Below, piece by piece: positions 19,970 to 29,106 of a stretch of DNA of 64,000 nt (the stretch's first letter is position 1; every line of letters begins with the position of its first letter). Where the stretch lies: NCBI RefSeq assembly GCF_004634425.1, contig NZ_SBJL01000001.1, positions 593,001 to 657,000 of the forward strand, in the 5' to 3' direction. The notes under the pieces are model-generated. The model worked only from the letters and a program-made list of their open reading frames with translations. It was not told where the DNA came from and made no database searches. Position numbers and translations under genes: made by a program. The stretch comes from Vitreimonas flagellata. GTDB lineage: Bacteria; Pseudomonadota; Alphaproteobacteria; Caulobacterales; Aquidulcibacteraceae.

Positions 19970-21157
19970 TTAGGCTGCCGCCAGGCTTCCCGCAATCCGC
20001 CGCGCAGCATCCCGCGCGGCTCGATCCACCGCCGCCACCTGATCGAACGATGTGGGCGAATTTGCGATAAGCCCTGACTCAGCCCCCTCCAGCTCAGTCA
20101 GAGCCTCTTCGACCGTGCGGCAAATGTCGAGAAAGCCGATGCGACGGGCCAGGAACGCCTCCACAGCCACCTCATTGGCGGCGCTGAGGGCTGTGGTGGC
20201 GGCCGCGCCGGCGTTGAGCGCGGCCCGGCAGAGGCCCAGCGCGGGAAAACGGGCGGCGTCGGGCGCTTCAAAAGTGAGCGAACCGATGGTCGAGAGGTCC
20301 AGCCGGGCCGTGGAGACCCTCGCCCGGTCCGGCCAGGCCAGGGCGTAGGCGATCGGAATGCGCATGTCCGGCGTGGCCATCTGGGCCAGCACCGAGCCAT
20401 CTACATAATGCACAAGGCTATGGATCGTGCTTTGCGGGTGCACGATGACGTCAATGGAATCCGAGCCAAAACCAAAGAGATAGGACGCCTCGATCAGCTC
20501 CAGCCCTTTATTCATGAGGGTGGCGCTATCGACGGATATTTTTCGGCCCATGCTCCATTTGGGGTGGGCGCAGGCTTGTTCAGGCGTCGCGACGGCCATG
20601 GTCTCGTGGCTGGCGGTTCGGAACGGCCCGCCGGACGCGGTAAGCGTCAGCTTCTCCACCCGCTCTGGGTGAGTGAGCACCTGGAAGATGGCGTTGTGCT
20701 CGGAATCGACCGGCAACAGCCGCGCACCATGCGCCCTGGCGGCCTCGATAAAGAGCGGGCCGGCGCAGACCAGGCATTCCTTGTTCGCCAGTGCAACGGT
20801 GGCTCCGCGGCGGACGGCAGCCATCGTTGGGGCCAAACCGGCCGCGCCCACGATGGCGGACATCACCCATTCGGCGGGCCGAGCGCCGGCTTCCTGCAAC
20901 GCTGATTCCCCCGCCCCGACCTCGACGCTCAATCCCGCCAGCGCCTCGCGCGCCTCTGTCAGCATCGACGGCTCTGAAACAGCGGCGAATTTGGGCTTCA
21001 GCGCGCGACAGGCTTCGACCAGGCCCACAAGGTTTTGGCCAGCCGTCACAGCCTCTACCTCAATCTCCTGCCCTTGCGCGCGCAGCTCATCGACCACGGC
21101 GATCGTTGATTGGCCGATCGAGCCCGTGACGCCAAGGATTGAGATGGCGCGCTTCAC
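19970..21157 (-). CDS. dxr: 1-deoxy-D-xylulose 5-phosphate reductoisomerase
   Basis: Makes 2-C-methyl-D-erythritol 4-phosphate, the committed step of the non-mevalonate isoprenoid pathway, and so feeds UppS upstream in the same array. The 395 residues have the NADPH site LGVTGSIGQST at residues 8-18, LANKECLVCAG near 125 and the metal-binding LLPVDSEHNAIFQ near 150. Its start overlaps the cdsA stop by 4 nt. Confidence 0.97.
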   Translation of the reverse strand: MKRAISILGVTGSIGQSTIAVVDELRAQGQEIEVEAVTAGQNLVGLVEACRALKPKFAAVSEPSMLTEAREALAGLSVEVGAGESALQEAGARPAEWVMSAIVGAAGLAPTMAAVRRGATVALANKECLVCAGPLFIEAARAHGARLLPVDSEHNAIFQVLTHPERVEKLTLTASGGPFRTASHETMAVATPEQACAHPKWSMGRKISVDSATLMNKGLELIEASYLFGFGSDSIDVIVHPQSTIHSLVHYVDGSVLAQMATPDMRIPIAYALAWPDRARVSTARLDLSTIGSLTFEAPDAARFPALGLCRAALNAGAAATTALSAANEVAVEAFLARRIGFLDICRTVEEALTELEGAESGLIANSPTSFDQVAAVDRAARDAARRIAGSLAAA

Positions 21158-22014
21158 AGACCGCTCCCAAACAGGAGCGCGGTCGCACGCGGTCCAAACG
21201 CCAGCGCGGCGCCAACGAGAAGCGATGCGGCCATCAGACTATCGATGCGATCCAGCACGCCACCGTGACCGGGGATCAGACGGCTGGCGTCCTTCACGCC
21301 GAAGCGGCGTTTCAAAAATGACTCGAACAGATCGCCCATGAGCCCCGTAAATCCGATGATGGCGCCGACGATGAACCACGCCATGCGCAATTCGGGATCA
21401 GCTTGAAACAGAAGGCCGCAGCCAAGGCCAGCGGCGGCCCCAGCCAAGATGCCGGCGACGATGCCGGACCACGTCTTGTTCGGCGAAAGACCGGTCGCGA
21501 CCTTTGGCCCGCCAAGCAGCTTGCCGCCGAAATACGCGAAGATGTCCGCCGCCCAGATGATTGCGAAGAGTGCGAGGATCGTCTCCAGCCCTTCCGGCCC
21601 ACGATTGCGCAGCCAAAGAAAGATCGCGGCAGGAAAGCCGATATAGATCGCGCCGCCGGCGGTTTCGATGAAATGCGTCAGCGTGCGCCGACGTAAACCC
21701 GACGCGAGCGAACACACGACCAGCCAAATCGCGGCGAAGTGTAGATGTTGCCAGCTTGCGAACAGCACGGCGCCCAGCGAACCCGCGAGCGAAAACAGAA
21801 AGGCCGGGATCAATTGCTCGGGCTCGCTCATGCGCGCCCATTCGTAGCTCATCGCCACAACAGCCGCGCCGCATGCCGCCGCCAGCCACGGCCCCCCGAA
21901 CCATGCCGCCGTTGCGCCTACCGACGCCAGCACCAGGCCAGACACAATTCGCGCGCCCAAGTCGGACCAATCGCCCCGCGCGGGATGCGCATCGACGGCT
22001 TCAGGTGGCGACAG
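21154..22014 (-). CDS. cdsA: Phosphatidate cytidylyltransferase (probable CTG start)
   Basis: Makes CDP-diacylglycerol, precursor of all phospholipids, in the inner membrane. Multiple hydrophobic helices and the C-terminal signature SFLKRRFGVKDASRLIPGHG identify the family. No ATG or GTG lies in a sensible place. A CTG at 22014 has a strong GGAGGGA Shine-Dalgarno (22021-22027) six bases upstream inside the uppS 3' end and gives 286 residues (starting LSPPEAVDAHPARGDW). The alternative TTG at 21960 gives 268 residues but has no comparable ribosome site. The gene is certain; the start is an inference. Confidence 0.9.
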   Translation of the reverse strand: MSPPEAVDAHPARGDWSDLGARIVSGLVLASVGATAAWFGGPWLAAACGAAVVAMSYEWARMSEPEQLIPAFLFSLAGSLGAVLFASWQHLHFAAIWLVVCSLASGLRRRTLTHFIETAGGAIYIGFPAAIFLWLRNRGPEGLETILALFAIIWAADIFAYFGGKLLGGPKVATGLSPNKTWSGIVAGILAGAAAGLGCGLLFQADPELRMAWFIVGAIIGFTGLMGDLFESFLKRRFGVKDASRLIPGHGGVLDRIDSLMAASLLVGAALAFGPRATALLFGSGL

Positions 22015-22744
22015 CTTCTGTCCCTCCGAAGCGGCGCTCGCGCTTATTGTACTCAGCGATCGCGTTTTCCAGCGCGCGTTTGTCGAAGTCCGGCCACAAC
22101 GTGTCGGTGAACACGAGCTCAGTGTAGGCCGCTTGCCACAGCATGAAATTGGACAAGCGATATTCACAGGACGTGCGGATCAAGAGATCTGGCGCGGGCC
22201 ATTCGGCCGTGTCCAAATAGGCGCCGAATGTATCGGGATTGATGTCGTCCGCCTTGATCTTGCCCGCAGCCACATCGGCGACGACACGGCGCGTCGCGCG
22301 CGCGATTTCATCCTGGCCGCCATAATTGAACGCGATTATGAGATTGAGCTTGTCGTTGAAGCGCGTCTTGGCTTCGGCGTTTTCAATGATCTGGCCGATA
22401 TCGGCCTGCAGGCCTTCGCGTTCCCCAATGACACGGACGCGCACGCCTTCCTTCACCAGCTTATCGAGATCGCGCGCCACGTAGAGGCGCAAGAGATCGA
22501 ACAGCGCACTCACTTCTTCGGCGGGGCGGCGCCAATTCTCGGTCGAGAAGCCGAACACGGTGAGATATTGCACGCCGAGTTCGCCTGCGGCCTCCACCGT
22601 ACGACGCAATGCCTCGACACCCTCCGCGTGACCAAACGTGCGCGGCCGTCCGCGTTGCTTCGCCCAACGACCATTCCCGTCCATGATAATGGCGACGTGG
22701 CGGGGCGCTTTAGCCGATGCTGGATTTGGGGCGGGCGCCATCAC
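22001..22744 (-). CDS. uppS: Undecaprenyl diphosphate synthase
   Basis: Cis-prenyltransferase that builds the C55 carrier lipid for peptidoglycan and O-antigen. Of 247 residues, HVAIIMDGNGRWAKQRG near 16-32 carries the essential Asp, and VFGFSTENWRRP and RTSCEYRLSNFMLWQ are the other family blocks. The first codon is GTG at 22744 with an ATG immediately after at 22741; either may be used. The 3' end contains the ribosome-binding site of cdsA. Confidence 0.97.
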   Translation of the reverse strand: MMAPAPNPASAKAPRHVAIIMDGNGRWAKQRGRPRTFGHAEGVEALRRTVEAAGELGVQYLTVFGFSTENWRRPAEEVSALFDLLRLYVARDLDKLVKEGVRVRVIGEREGLQADIGQIIENAEAKTRFNDKLNLIIAFNYGGQDEIARATRRVVADVAAGKIKADDINPDTFGAYLDTAEWPAPDLLIRTSCEYRLSNFMLWQAAYTELVFTDTLWPDFDKRALENAIAEYNKRERRFGGTEAVAT

Positions 22745-22758
22745 CTTAATTCGCAGTT

Positions 22759-23325
22759 CTAGACCTGCGTAATTTCCTCTTCCTTGTGACGCGTGGCGTC
22801 GTCGATCTTCTTGATGATCTCATCGGTGGCCTTCTGCACATCAGCGCCAAGCTTCTTGTGCTCGTCCTCGCTGATCGCGTGGTCCTTCTCAAGCTTCTTC
22901 AAATGGTCCATCGCATCACGGCGGACGTTGCGCACGGCAACGCGCGCACTCTCAGCATATTTGCCAGCGACCTTCGCAAGCTCAGCGCGGCGTTCGCCCG
23001 TCAGCGGCGGGATCGGAATACGCAGCGTCTGGCCATCCATGATGGGATTGAGGCCAAGGCTCGATGAACGGATCGCCTTATCGACGGCGCTGACGGCGCT
23101 CTTGTCCCACACTTGCACCGAGATCATGCGCGGTTCCGGCACGGTGACGCTGGCGACCTGATTGAGCGGCGACACCGCACCATAGACTTCAACCGTGATG
23201 GGATCGAGCAGCTGCGGCGACGCCCGGCCGGTGCGCAAGCCGGCGAATTCGCCCTGAAGCGCGGTCAAAGCGCCATCCATGCGCTTCTTGTAGTCGTCGA
23301 GTTTGAAAGGAGCAGGCGCGGCCAT
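22759..23325 (-). CDS. frr: Ribosome recycling factor
   Basis: Splits post-termination ribosomes together with EF-G. The protein has 188 residues, the family's usual length, with [21 protein letters not shown] near the N-terminus, the conserved [17 protein letters not shown] block (here [13 protein letters not shown]) near residue 105 and the long helical domain at the end. It is 11 nt downstream of pyrH and 14 nt upstream of uppS. Confidence 0.98.
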   Translation of the reverse strand: MAAPAPFKLDDYKKRMDGALTALQGEFAGLRTGRASPQLLDPITVEVYGAVSPLNQVASVTVPEPRMISVQVWDKSAVSAVDKAIRSSSLGLNPIMDGQTLRIPIPPLTGERRAELAKVAGKYAESARVAVRNVRRDAMDHLKKLEKDHAISEDEHKKLGADVQKATDEIIKKIDDATRHKEEEITQV

Positions 23326-23336
23326 GTTCTTGGTCC

Positions 23337-24077
23337 TTAGTCGCTAATGGTGGTGCAGACGCCGCGGCCGGCGAGCACATCCGCCAAGCCGCCGCGCGTG
23401 TGAATTGAGAACACGACAATCGGAATGCCGTTGTCGCGCATGAGCGAGATCGCTGACGTGTCCATCACACGCAGATCACGCGCGATGACTTCGTGATAGG
23501 TCAGACGATCGTAACGCGTCGCATCCTTCACCTTTTTCGGATCGGCGGAATAGACGCCATCGACTTGCGTGCCTTTAAAGAGCGCGTCGCAACCCATTTC
23601 CGCTGCGCGCAGTGCAGCGGCCGTATCTGTCGTGAAGAACGGATTGCCGGTGCCGGCGGCGAAGATCACGATCCGGCCCTTCTCCATGTGGCGCATGGCG
23701 CGGCGACGAATGTACGGCTCGCACACCGTCACCATCGGGATCGCGGAGAGCACACGCGCGCGGCCGCCGATCGCTTCGATCGCGTTCTGCATCGCGAGCG
23801 CGTTCATCACGGTCGCCAGCATGCCCATATAATCGGCGCTTGCGCGCTCCATGCCTTTGGCCGCGCCCTGCATGCCACGAAAAATATTGCCGCCGCCGAT
23901 GACAAGGCACATCTCGGTGCCGGCGTTCACGGCGTCGACGACCTCGTGCGCCATGCGTTCGCACGTCGCTTGGTCAATGCCGTATTGGCCGTCGCCCATC
24001 AGCGCTTCGCCGGAGATCTTCAACAGCACGCGCTTGTAGATGCGCGGCGCGGGGCTTTGGTGTTCAGCGAGGCTCAT
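23337..24077 (-). CDS. pyrH: UMP kinase
   Basis: Phosphorylates UMP to UDP in pyrimidine nucleotide synthesis. The 246-residue hexameric amino-acid-kinase fold shows [13 protein letters not shown] at residues 17-29, [10 protein letters not shown] near 65, [19 protein letters not shown] near 145 and [14 protein letters not shown] near 170. A TATAGA hexamer just upstream (about 24090) could be a -10 element, giving a very short leader; the -35 is not convincing. The tsf terminator lies between tsf and pyrH, so pyrH probably also has its own promoter. Confidence 0.97.
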   Translation of the reverse strand: MSLAEHQSPAPRIYKRVLLKISGEALMGDGQYGIDQATCERMAHEVVDAVNAGTEMCLVIGGGNIFRGMQGAAKGMERASADYMGMLATVMNALAMQNAIEAIGGRARVLSAIPMVTVCEPYIRRRAMRHMEKGRIVIFAAGTGNPFFTTDTAAALRAAEMGCDALFKGTQVDGVYSADPKKVKDATRYDRLTYHEVIARDLRVMDTSAISLMRDNGIPIVVFSIHTRGGLADVLAGRGVCTTISD

Positions 24078-24156
24078 GAACAGAATCTATAGACCAGGCG
24101 CGGCGCTAAAGTCAGCCGCAAGTTCATAGGGTTGTAGCGTTGAGGAACATATCCAC

Positions 24157-24193
24157 AACGCAAAGAGGGCGCGGGGATCAATCCCGCGCCCTC
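24157..24193 (-). terminator. Intrinsic-type terminator after rpsB-tsf
   Basis: Read on the minus strand, an 11-bp perfect GC-rich stem (24083+82 to 24093+100: arms 24183-24193 and 24165-24175) with a 7-nt loop follows tsf by 25 nt and is followed by TTTGCGTT. The stem is strong but the U-tract short, so partial read-through into pyrH is plausible. Confidence 0.75.
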
Positions 24194-24218
24194 AAAGCTT
24201 AGCCGATAAGTTTCCGGT

Positions 24219-25160
24219 TCAGTTCTTTTGGCCCGACATCGCCGCCACTTCGGCCGCGAAATCGTCCGCCTTCTTCTCGACGCCTTCGCCAACGCCGAAA
24301 CGGACGAACGCCTTGATCGCAACCGGGGCGCCAGCCGCCTTAGCGGCGTCGGCGACAGCGGCCTCCACCGTCTGGTCCGGGTTCAGAATGAACGCCTGCT
24401 TGGTCAGCACAGATTCCTCGAAGAATTTGCGCATACGCCCTTCGATCATCTTGTCCAGCACTTGCTGCGGCTTGCCAGCGGCCTTCGGGTCTTCCTTCAG
24501 CTGCTCGAGCAGAACCGCCTTCTCGCGCTCGATCCGGTCAGCCGGAATGTCGGCTTCGCTGAGCGCCAAAGGGTTGGCCGAAGCGATGTGCATGGCGAGC
24601 TTCTTACCAAAGCTTTCCAGCTCATCCTTCTTGCCCGTGGACTCAAGCGCCACCAGCACGGCAATGCGGCCAAGGTGATCCTGGCCGTCGACTTTGGCGT
24701 GGACGTAAGCGGCAATGACGCCGTTTTCGACCTGCAGCTTCGCCGAACGGCGAAGCGTGATGTTCTCGCCGATCGTGGCGATGAGTTGCGTCACCGCTTC
24801 CGACACCTTCTGGCCTTCGTGCACACTGTTCAGCAGCGCATCGTGGTCAGCCGCCTTCAAGGCCAGTTTGGCAAAATCGCCAGCCGCCTTTTGGAAGTCC
24901 GCGTTGCGCGCGACGAAATCGGTTTCCGAGTTGAGCTCGATCACCGTGCCGTGGTCGGCGGCGATTGCGATCGCGACGATGCCTTCGGCAGCGGCGCGAT
25001 CGGCTTTCTTCGCGGCTTTCGACAAGCCCTTGGCGCGCAGCCAATCGACAGCGGCTTCCAAATCGCCGTTGGTTTCCGACAGCGCCTTCTTGCAATCCAT
25101 CATGCCGACGCCGGTCTTTTCGCGCAGGTCTTTGACCAGCGCAGCGGTAATTTCCGCCAT
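24219..25160 (-). CDS. tsf: Elongation factor Ts
   Basis: Nucleotide exchange factor for EF-Tu. The 313 residues have an N-terminal UBA-like domain with [16 protein letters not shown] at residues 12-27, followed by the dimerisation/core region (DFVARN near residue 84, [10 protein letters not shown]-like [14 protein letters not shown] near 195). It lies 63 nt after rpsB, the near-universal pairing, and is followed by a hairpin terminator. Confidence 0.98.
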   Translation of the reverse strand: MAEITAALVKDLREKTGVGMMDCKKALSETNGDLEAAVDWLRAKGLSKAAKKADRAAAEGIVAIAIAADHGTVIELNSETDFVARNADFQKAAGDFAKLALKAADHDALLNSVHEGQKVSEAVTQLIATIGENITLRRSAKLQVENGVIAAYVHAKVDGQDHLGRIAVLVALESTGKKDELESFGKKLAMHIASANPLALSEADIPADRIEREKAVLLEQLKEDPKAAGKPQQVLDKMIEGRMRKFFEESVLTKQAFILNPDQTVEAAVADAAKAAGAPVAIKAFVRFGVGEGVEKKADDFAAEVAAMSGQKN

Positions 25161-25185
25161 TTTATCACTCCTAAATTTCGAGCGG

Positions 25186-25212
25186 GCTCATTCGACGCGC
25201 GCTCAAATGAGC
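25186..25212 (-). other. Inverted repeat between rpsB and tsf
   Basis: A perfect 7-base inverted repeat, GCTCATT (25186-25192) and AATGAGC (25206-25212) with a 13-base loop, fills much of the rpsB-tsf spacer. It has no U-tract. It could be a processing site or could tune tsf relative to rpsB; no function is shown by the sequence alone. Confidence 0.5.
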
Positions 25213-25223
25213 TTGCGTGCGTG

Positions 25224-26036
25224 TCAGTAATTCGCGCCGGTCGGGCCATCCATCGGGCTTTCGACCGGGACGGGCGGACGCTCTTCGCGAACGGCAGCCT
25301 CGACCGGCGGACGTTCCGAAGCGCCGATGTCACGACCGCCACGGACTTGGTTCTCCGTGAGACCATCGAGGATCGCGTCGGCGATCAGGTCGCAATAGAG
25401 CTGGATCGCGCGCGCGGCGTCGTCATTGCCCGGAATCGGGAACGTGACTTCGTCGGGATCGCAATTGCTGTCGACGATCGCGACCACTGGGATGCCAAGC
25501 TTCTTGGCTTCCTGAATGGCGATCGCTTCCTTGTTCGTGTCGATGACGAACATCAGATCCGGCACGCCGCCCATCAGCGCGATACCACCGAGCGAACGAT
25601 CGAGCTTGTCGCGTTCACGCGTGAGGTTCAGCACTTCACGCTTGGTGAGGCCGACGCCGCCGCCGTCGATGATGGCTTGCAGTTCGCGCAGGCGCGCGAT
25701 CGACTTCGAGACCGTTTGCCAATTCGTCAGCGTGCCGCCCAGCCAGCGCGAGTTCACGAAATACTGGGCCGAGCGTTGTGCCGCGGCTTTGATCTGCTCC
25801 GCAGCTTGGCGCTTGGTGCCGACAAACAGCACGCGGCCGCCCTTCGCGGCGACTTCACGCACCTTCAGCAGCGCTTGGTGCAGCAACGGCACCGTCTGCG
25901 ACAGATCGAGGATGTGGATGTTGGACTTTTCGCCAAAGATGTAGCGGTCCATCTTCGGGTTCCAGCGGTGGGTCTGGTGTCCAAAGTGCGCGCCAGCTTC
26001 CAAGAGCTGACGCATGCTGAATTCAGGCAGCGCCAT
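25224..26036 (-). CDS. rpsB: 30S ribosomal protein S2
   Basis: Ribosomal protein of the 30S subunit needed for S1 binding. The 270 residues are somewhat longer than the typical 240-250 because of a C-terminal tail rich in Pro, Glu and Arg (about 235-270), as often seen in alphaproteobacteria. Family motifs: [19 protein letters not shown] at residues 11-29, [15 protein letters not shown] near 105 and [17 protein letters not shown] near 190. A promoter at 26153-26181 and a leader of about 110 nt precede it. Confidence 0.98.
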   Translation of the reverse strand: MALPEFSMRQLLEAGAHFGHQTHRWNPKMDRYIFGEKSNIHILDLSQTVPLLHQALLKVREVAAKGGRVLFVGTKRQAAEQIKAAAQRSAQYFVNSRWLGGTLTNWQTVSKSIARLRELQAIIDGGGVGLTKREVLNLTRERDKLDRSLGGIALMGGVPDLMFVIDTNKEAIAIQEAKKLGIPVVAIVDSNCDPDEVTFPIPGNDDAARAIQLYCDLIADAILDGLTENQVRGGRDIGASERPPVEAAVREERPPVPVESPMDGPTGANY

Positions 26037-26074
26037 AGGTTCGTTCCTTTTCCGGTTTGCCGCCGTGGGAGAGA

Positions 26075-26088
26075 CCAGGTTCCCCTGG
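26075..26088 (-). other. Small hairpin in the rpsB leader
   Basis: On the minus strand the leader contains CCAGG-GGAA-CCTGG, a 5-bp stem closed by a GNRA-type tetraloop, 39 nt upstream of the rpsB start. S2 autoregulates its mRNA leader in gammaproteobacteria; this hairpin is a candidate element, but the stem is short. Confidence 0.35.
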
Positions 26089-26152
26089 ACCGGATGGAGG
26101 AAACGGCCGCTTTCAGACCGCCCCGCCGCTCCCGCGTGCGAAGTGAGCGGGG

Positions 26153-26181
26153 GATATAGAGAGGCGGGGGGCGACTGGCAA
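26153..26181 (-). promoter_or_regulatory. Probable housekeeping promoter of rpsB-tsf
   Basis: On the minus strand, TTGCCA (26176-26181; one mismatch to TTGACA) and TATATC (26153-26158) are 17 bases apart. The promoter lies between the hemN stop and rpsB and would give a leader of about 110 nt. Confidence 0.6.
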
Positions 26182-26189
26182 GCGCAGCC

Positions 26190-27521
26190 CTACACCGCCC
26201 GCGAATGCCGCGCCGCGCCGGTATCCCGATAAGCGTCGAAGGCTTGGGCCGCCAGGCGGGCGAAGGCGCGACCGGGCTTGGGAATAGTGATGCGATCTCT
26301 GGATAGTTCGACGAGCCCATCGGCCGCCAGCAGCAGAAGTTCGGGCTCGGCCTCGGGGTATGCTGCGAGCCCACCCTGCTCGGCCAGATCGAGTTTGAAG
26401 TCACACAGCAGGCGCATGATCAAGTCGCGCCGGCGGCGATCATCATCGGTGAGCGCCTTGCCCCGCTTCGTCGCGAACCCGCTGTCCATGACGCCTGCCC
26501 GCCAGGCCCCGACCTCGGCTTCGTTCTGGGCGTAACCTTGGGGCAATGTGGAAATGGCCGAGGGGCCAAGGCCGATGAGCGCCTCGCAGGCGGTTTCCAC
26601 GAAGCCTTGGAAATTCCGCTCCAGCCTCCCGCCCCGCGCCGCGACGGCGATTGGGTCCTGCGGCCGCGCGTAATGGTCGTAGCCGATCTCGACATAGCCG
26701 GCGGCGGCTAGCGTTTCGCGGATCGTCTCCGCTAGCGTATGTCGCGCGCTGGCGCCCGGCAGCGATGCGCTGTCGATCAAACGTTGGCGGGTCTTGAACC
26801 ACGGCACGTGGGCGTAGCCGAAGACGGAAAAGCGCGCTGGGTTGAGCGAGAGCGCCAACTCCGCTGTGCGGCGCACACTTTCAAGCGTTTGATGCGGCAA
26901 GCCGTACATTAGATCGAAGCTCAGCGCTTCGATGCCCGCATTCCGCAGCATCGCCACCGCGTCACGCACTTGCTCAAACGGCTGCACGCGGCCGATGACG
27001 CGCTGCACACTCTCATCAAAATCCTGCACGCCGAGCGAGGCGCGGTTCACGCGGATACGCGCCATCGTGGCGACGTGCGCCGACGTAAGCAAGCGCGGGT
27101 CGATCTCAACGGCATGACGTTCGCAGCCTCTTAGATCAAAGCGCTGCGCGAGCCGGGCTGCGATTGCCTCGAAGCGCTCGGGGCTCAGCGAATTCGGCGT
27201 TCCGCCACCCCAATGAATCTCCGCGACGCGCCGCGCCGACGTTGCGGCGGCGACGGCATCGATCTCGGCTTGGATCGCCTCCACGAATTGCGCTACCGGC
27301 TCGTCGCGCTTCACCGCGAAGGCGTGGCACCCGCAATACCAGCACATCTCACGACAATACGGCGTGTGCAGGTAGAACGAGAGCGAAGCCTCCGTCGGCA
27401 ACGCGCCAAGCCAGTCACGGTAAACTTCACCATCGACGGACGCGTTGAAGTGTGGCGCGGTCGGGTAACTTGTGTAGCGCGGCGCGCTTTGCTCTGCGTA
27501 TTTGAGAAACTTCGGATCCAC
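26190..27521 (-). CDS. hemN: Oxygen-independent coproporphyrinogen III oxidase (radical SAM)
   Basis: Decarboxylates coproporphyrinogen III to protoporphyrinogen IX without oxygen, in cytosolic haem synthesis. Of 443 residues, PRYTSYPTAPHF at 14-25 and the [4Fe-4S] motif C56-x3-C60-x2-C63 followed by GCHAF mark true HemN rather than HemW. The GTG at 27521 (MDPKFLKYAEQ) fits family starts. A TTGA-N6-TCAA site centred about 43 nt upstream suggests FNR/FixK-type activation at low oxygen. Confidence 0.95.
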   Translation of the reverse strand: MDPKFLKYAEQSAPRYTSYPTAPHFNASVDGEVYRDWLGALPTEASLSFYLHTPYCREMCWYCGCHAFAVKRDEPVAQFVEAIQAEIDAVAAATSARRVAEIHWGGGTPNSLSPERFEAIAARLAQRFDLRGCERHAVEIDPRLLTSAHVATMARIRVNRASLGVQDFDESVQRVIGRVQPFEQVRDAVAMLRNAGIEALSFDLMYGLPHQTLESVRRTAELALSLNPARFSVFGYAHVPWFKTRQRLIDSASLPGASARHTLAETIRETLAAAGYVEIGYDHYARPQDPIAVAARGGRLERNFQGFVETACEALIGLGPSAISTLPQGYAQNEAEVGAWRAGVMDSGFATKRGKALTDDDRRRRDLIMRLLCDFKLDLAEQGGLAAYPEAEPELLLLAADGLVELSRDRITIPKPGRAFARLAAQAFDAYRDTGAARHSRAV

Positions 27522-27556
27522 ACGCTGGACATGGCCTTAACGCCGCCCAACCGGCA

Positions 27557-27570
27557 TTGATCGCCCTCAA
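27557..27570. promoter_or_regulatory. Candidate FNR/FixK box upstream of hemN
   Basis: TTGATCGCCCTCAA matches the core TTGA-N6-TCAA of FNR/FixK sites, with one mismatch to TTGAT-N4-ATCAA. It lies in the short spacer between the DUF1178 gene and hemN. hemN is a classical target of these regulators, which raises the odds that the site is real. Confidence 0.55.
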
Positions 27571-27582
27571 CGGCCGGCTACG

Positions 27583-28008
27583 TCAGTTCAGCTTCTTCGG
27601 CGGCGTCGGCGCGAGTTCGGCTGGTAGGGGGGCTGCTGCGATGCCCTCTTCGGCCAGCTCCTGCGCCTGCTTGAGCGTCGCTTCACCCCAGATCGCGCGT
27701 TCGTCGCTTTCGCCGGTGTGAATCTTCCGCGCTTCGTCGGCGAACTTGTCGCCGACATAGTCGAAATTGTCCTTGATGTGCGCGCGCACTTTAGCGGCCA
27801 TCGCCATGGCGATGGCGCGCTCCTGACGCGCCTCTTTCTTGCGGCCGGTCACCACGGACGGCGCCATTGGCGCTTTCTCGACATGCTTGGAACCGCAATG
27901 CGGGCACTCGACCAAGCCGGACGCAGCTTGCTTGTCGTAATCAGCGATCGAGCCAAACCACGCTTCGAACGCGTCGCCGTTCGCGCACCGCAAATCGTAG
28001 CGGATCAT
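27583..28008 (-). CDS. DUF1178 family protein
   Basis: A 141-residue protein of unknown function. The N-terminus MIRYDLRCANGDAFEAWFGS and CPHCGSKHVEKAPMAPSV near 35-52 form a FmdB/zinc-ribbon-like unit (Cys7, and CxxC near 36-39). The C-terminal half is helical and charged. I prefer ATG 28008, which overlaps the nitrilase stop by 4 nt, over an upstream in-frame start at 28038. It is the last gene of comF-grxC-nit-DUF1178, an order frequent in alphaproteobacteria; a metal-linked role is only an inference. Confidence 0.88.
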   Translation of the reverse strand: MIRYDLRCANGDAFEAWFGSIADYDKQAASGLVECPHCGSKHVEKAPMAPSVVTGRKKEARQERAIAMAMAAKVRAHIKDNFDYVGDKFADEARKIHTGESDERAIWGEATLKQAQELAEEGIAAAPLPAELAPTPPKKLN

Positions 28009-28832
28009 GGCGTTCTGAAGTCCCGCCCGCCTTGCCACGCCGGAATTTTTGCACGCGCGGCGGCGACCTCGTCGAGATCGAGATCAGCGATAATCATGCC
28101 CGGCTCGTCATGGTCGATCTGCGCCAGCACCTTGCCCCAGGGATCGATGATCATCGAATGCCCCCAGGTGGCGCGGCCATCTTCGTGATGTCCGCCTTGC
28201 GCGGGCGCGATCACGAACGAGCCAGTTTCGATTGCGCGCGCGCGGAGCAAAATCTCCCAATGCGCTTGGCCAGTTGGCACCGTGAACGCCGCCGGCACGG
28301 CGATAATCTCCGCGCCCGCCCGCGCAAGCGATGCGTAAAGCGGCGCAAAGCGCACGTCGTAGCAGATGGTGAGGCCGAGCTTTGCGCCCATCGGGCCGTC
28401 AACGACGACAGCTTGGTCCCCACCCTGCACGGTGTCGCTCTCGCGATAATTCTCCGTGCCGCCGAGCGTCACGTCGAACAAATTGATCTTGTCATAGCGC
28501 GCGACGATTTTGCCGTCGGGATCGAAGAAGAATGAACGGTTGAACACTTTGCCGTCGCCCGTCGCGATCGGGCCCGACCCCATCAACAACCACACGCCGA
28601 GTTCTTGCGCCGCGCGACCCCACGCCAGCAGGTCCGGATCGCCCTTCTCCGGGCCTACAGCCGCGAACATGCGCTCGCGATTGCGATCCATGCGCGTCGT
28701 GTTTTCCGGCGTCGCAATGAAACGCGCACCAGCGGACGCGGCCTCGCGCAGCAATGGCATCGCGGCGGCGCGGTTAGCGGCCGGCTCAATCCCTGAGCGC
28801 AATTGGACAACGGCGGTTCGGAGTTTACGCAT
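28005..28832 (-). CDS. Carbon-nitrogen hydrolase (Nit1-like amidase)
   Basis: A nitrilase-superfamily amidase, most like Nit1/deaminated-glutathione amidase, which repairs deaminated glutathione. The catalytic triad is visible: Glu in IATPENT, Lys in RYDKINLFD and Cys in TICYDVRF. Length 275 residues. The start is ATG 28832, sharing one base with the grxC stop (TGATG); a TTG just before it is less likely. Adjacent grxC, and gshB further along the window, agree with a glutathione link, but substrate identity is inferred. Confidence 0.88.
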   Translation of the reverse strand: MRKLRTAVVQLRSGIEPAANRAAAMPLLREAASAGARFIATPENTTRMDRNRERMFAAVGPEKGDPDLLAWGRAAQELGVWLLMGSGPIATGDGKVFNRSFFFDPDGKIVARYDKINLFDVTLGGTENYRESDTVQGGDQAVVVDGPMGAKLGLTICYDVRFAPLYASLARAGAEIIAVPAAFTVPTGQAHWEILLRARAIETGSFVIAPAQGGHHEDGRATWGHSMIIDPWGKVLAQIDHDEPGMIIADLDLDEVAAARAKIPAWQGGRDFRTP

Positions 28833-29089
28833 CAAGCGCCTGTTAGCAGCCCATCGAGCCCGCCGTCACGCTCCAGGGCGTGCAATTCGTCACAACCGCC
28901 CACATGCGTGTCGCCGACGAAGATTTGCGGGAAAGTGAAGCGGCCGGAGCGTTGGATCATTTCCTGGCGCTTGTCGGGATCGCCCGTTGCGTCGATCTCC
29001 GTAACGGCCGCACCCTTCCGGCGCAGCAGGTCCAGGGCGCGGGCGCAATAACCGCAATAGGCGCGGGTATAAACGACGACTGGCCGCAT
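28832..29089 (-). CDS. grxC: Glutaredoxin 3
   Basis: A small glutathione-dependent disulfide reductase of 85 residues. The active site is C12-G-Y-C15, where Gly replaces the usual Pro of CPYC. TFPQIFVGDTHVGGCDEL near 52-69 is the conserved TVP-like and glutathione-binding GGCDE block. The stop overlaps the downstream nitrilase start and comF lies 17 nt upstream, suggesting one transcript. Confidence 0.94.
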   Translation of the reverse strand: MRPVVVYTRAYCGYCARALDLLRRKGAAVTEIDATGDPDKRQEMIQRSGRFTFPQIFVGDTHVGGCDELHALERDGGLDGLLTGA

Positions 29090-29106
29090 GACCGACTCAA
29101 CACCTC

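Noticed and set aside
24228-26159. A 643-codon open frame on the plus strand across tsf and rpsB
   Set aside because: It is antisense to two certain genes. It is His/Arg/Asp-rich in the way reverse frames of GC-rich genes are, with no motif.
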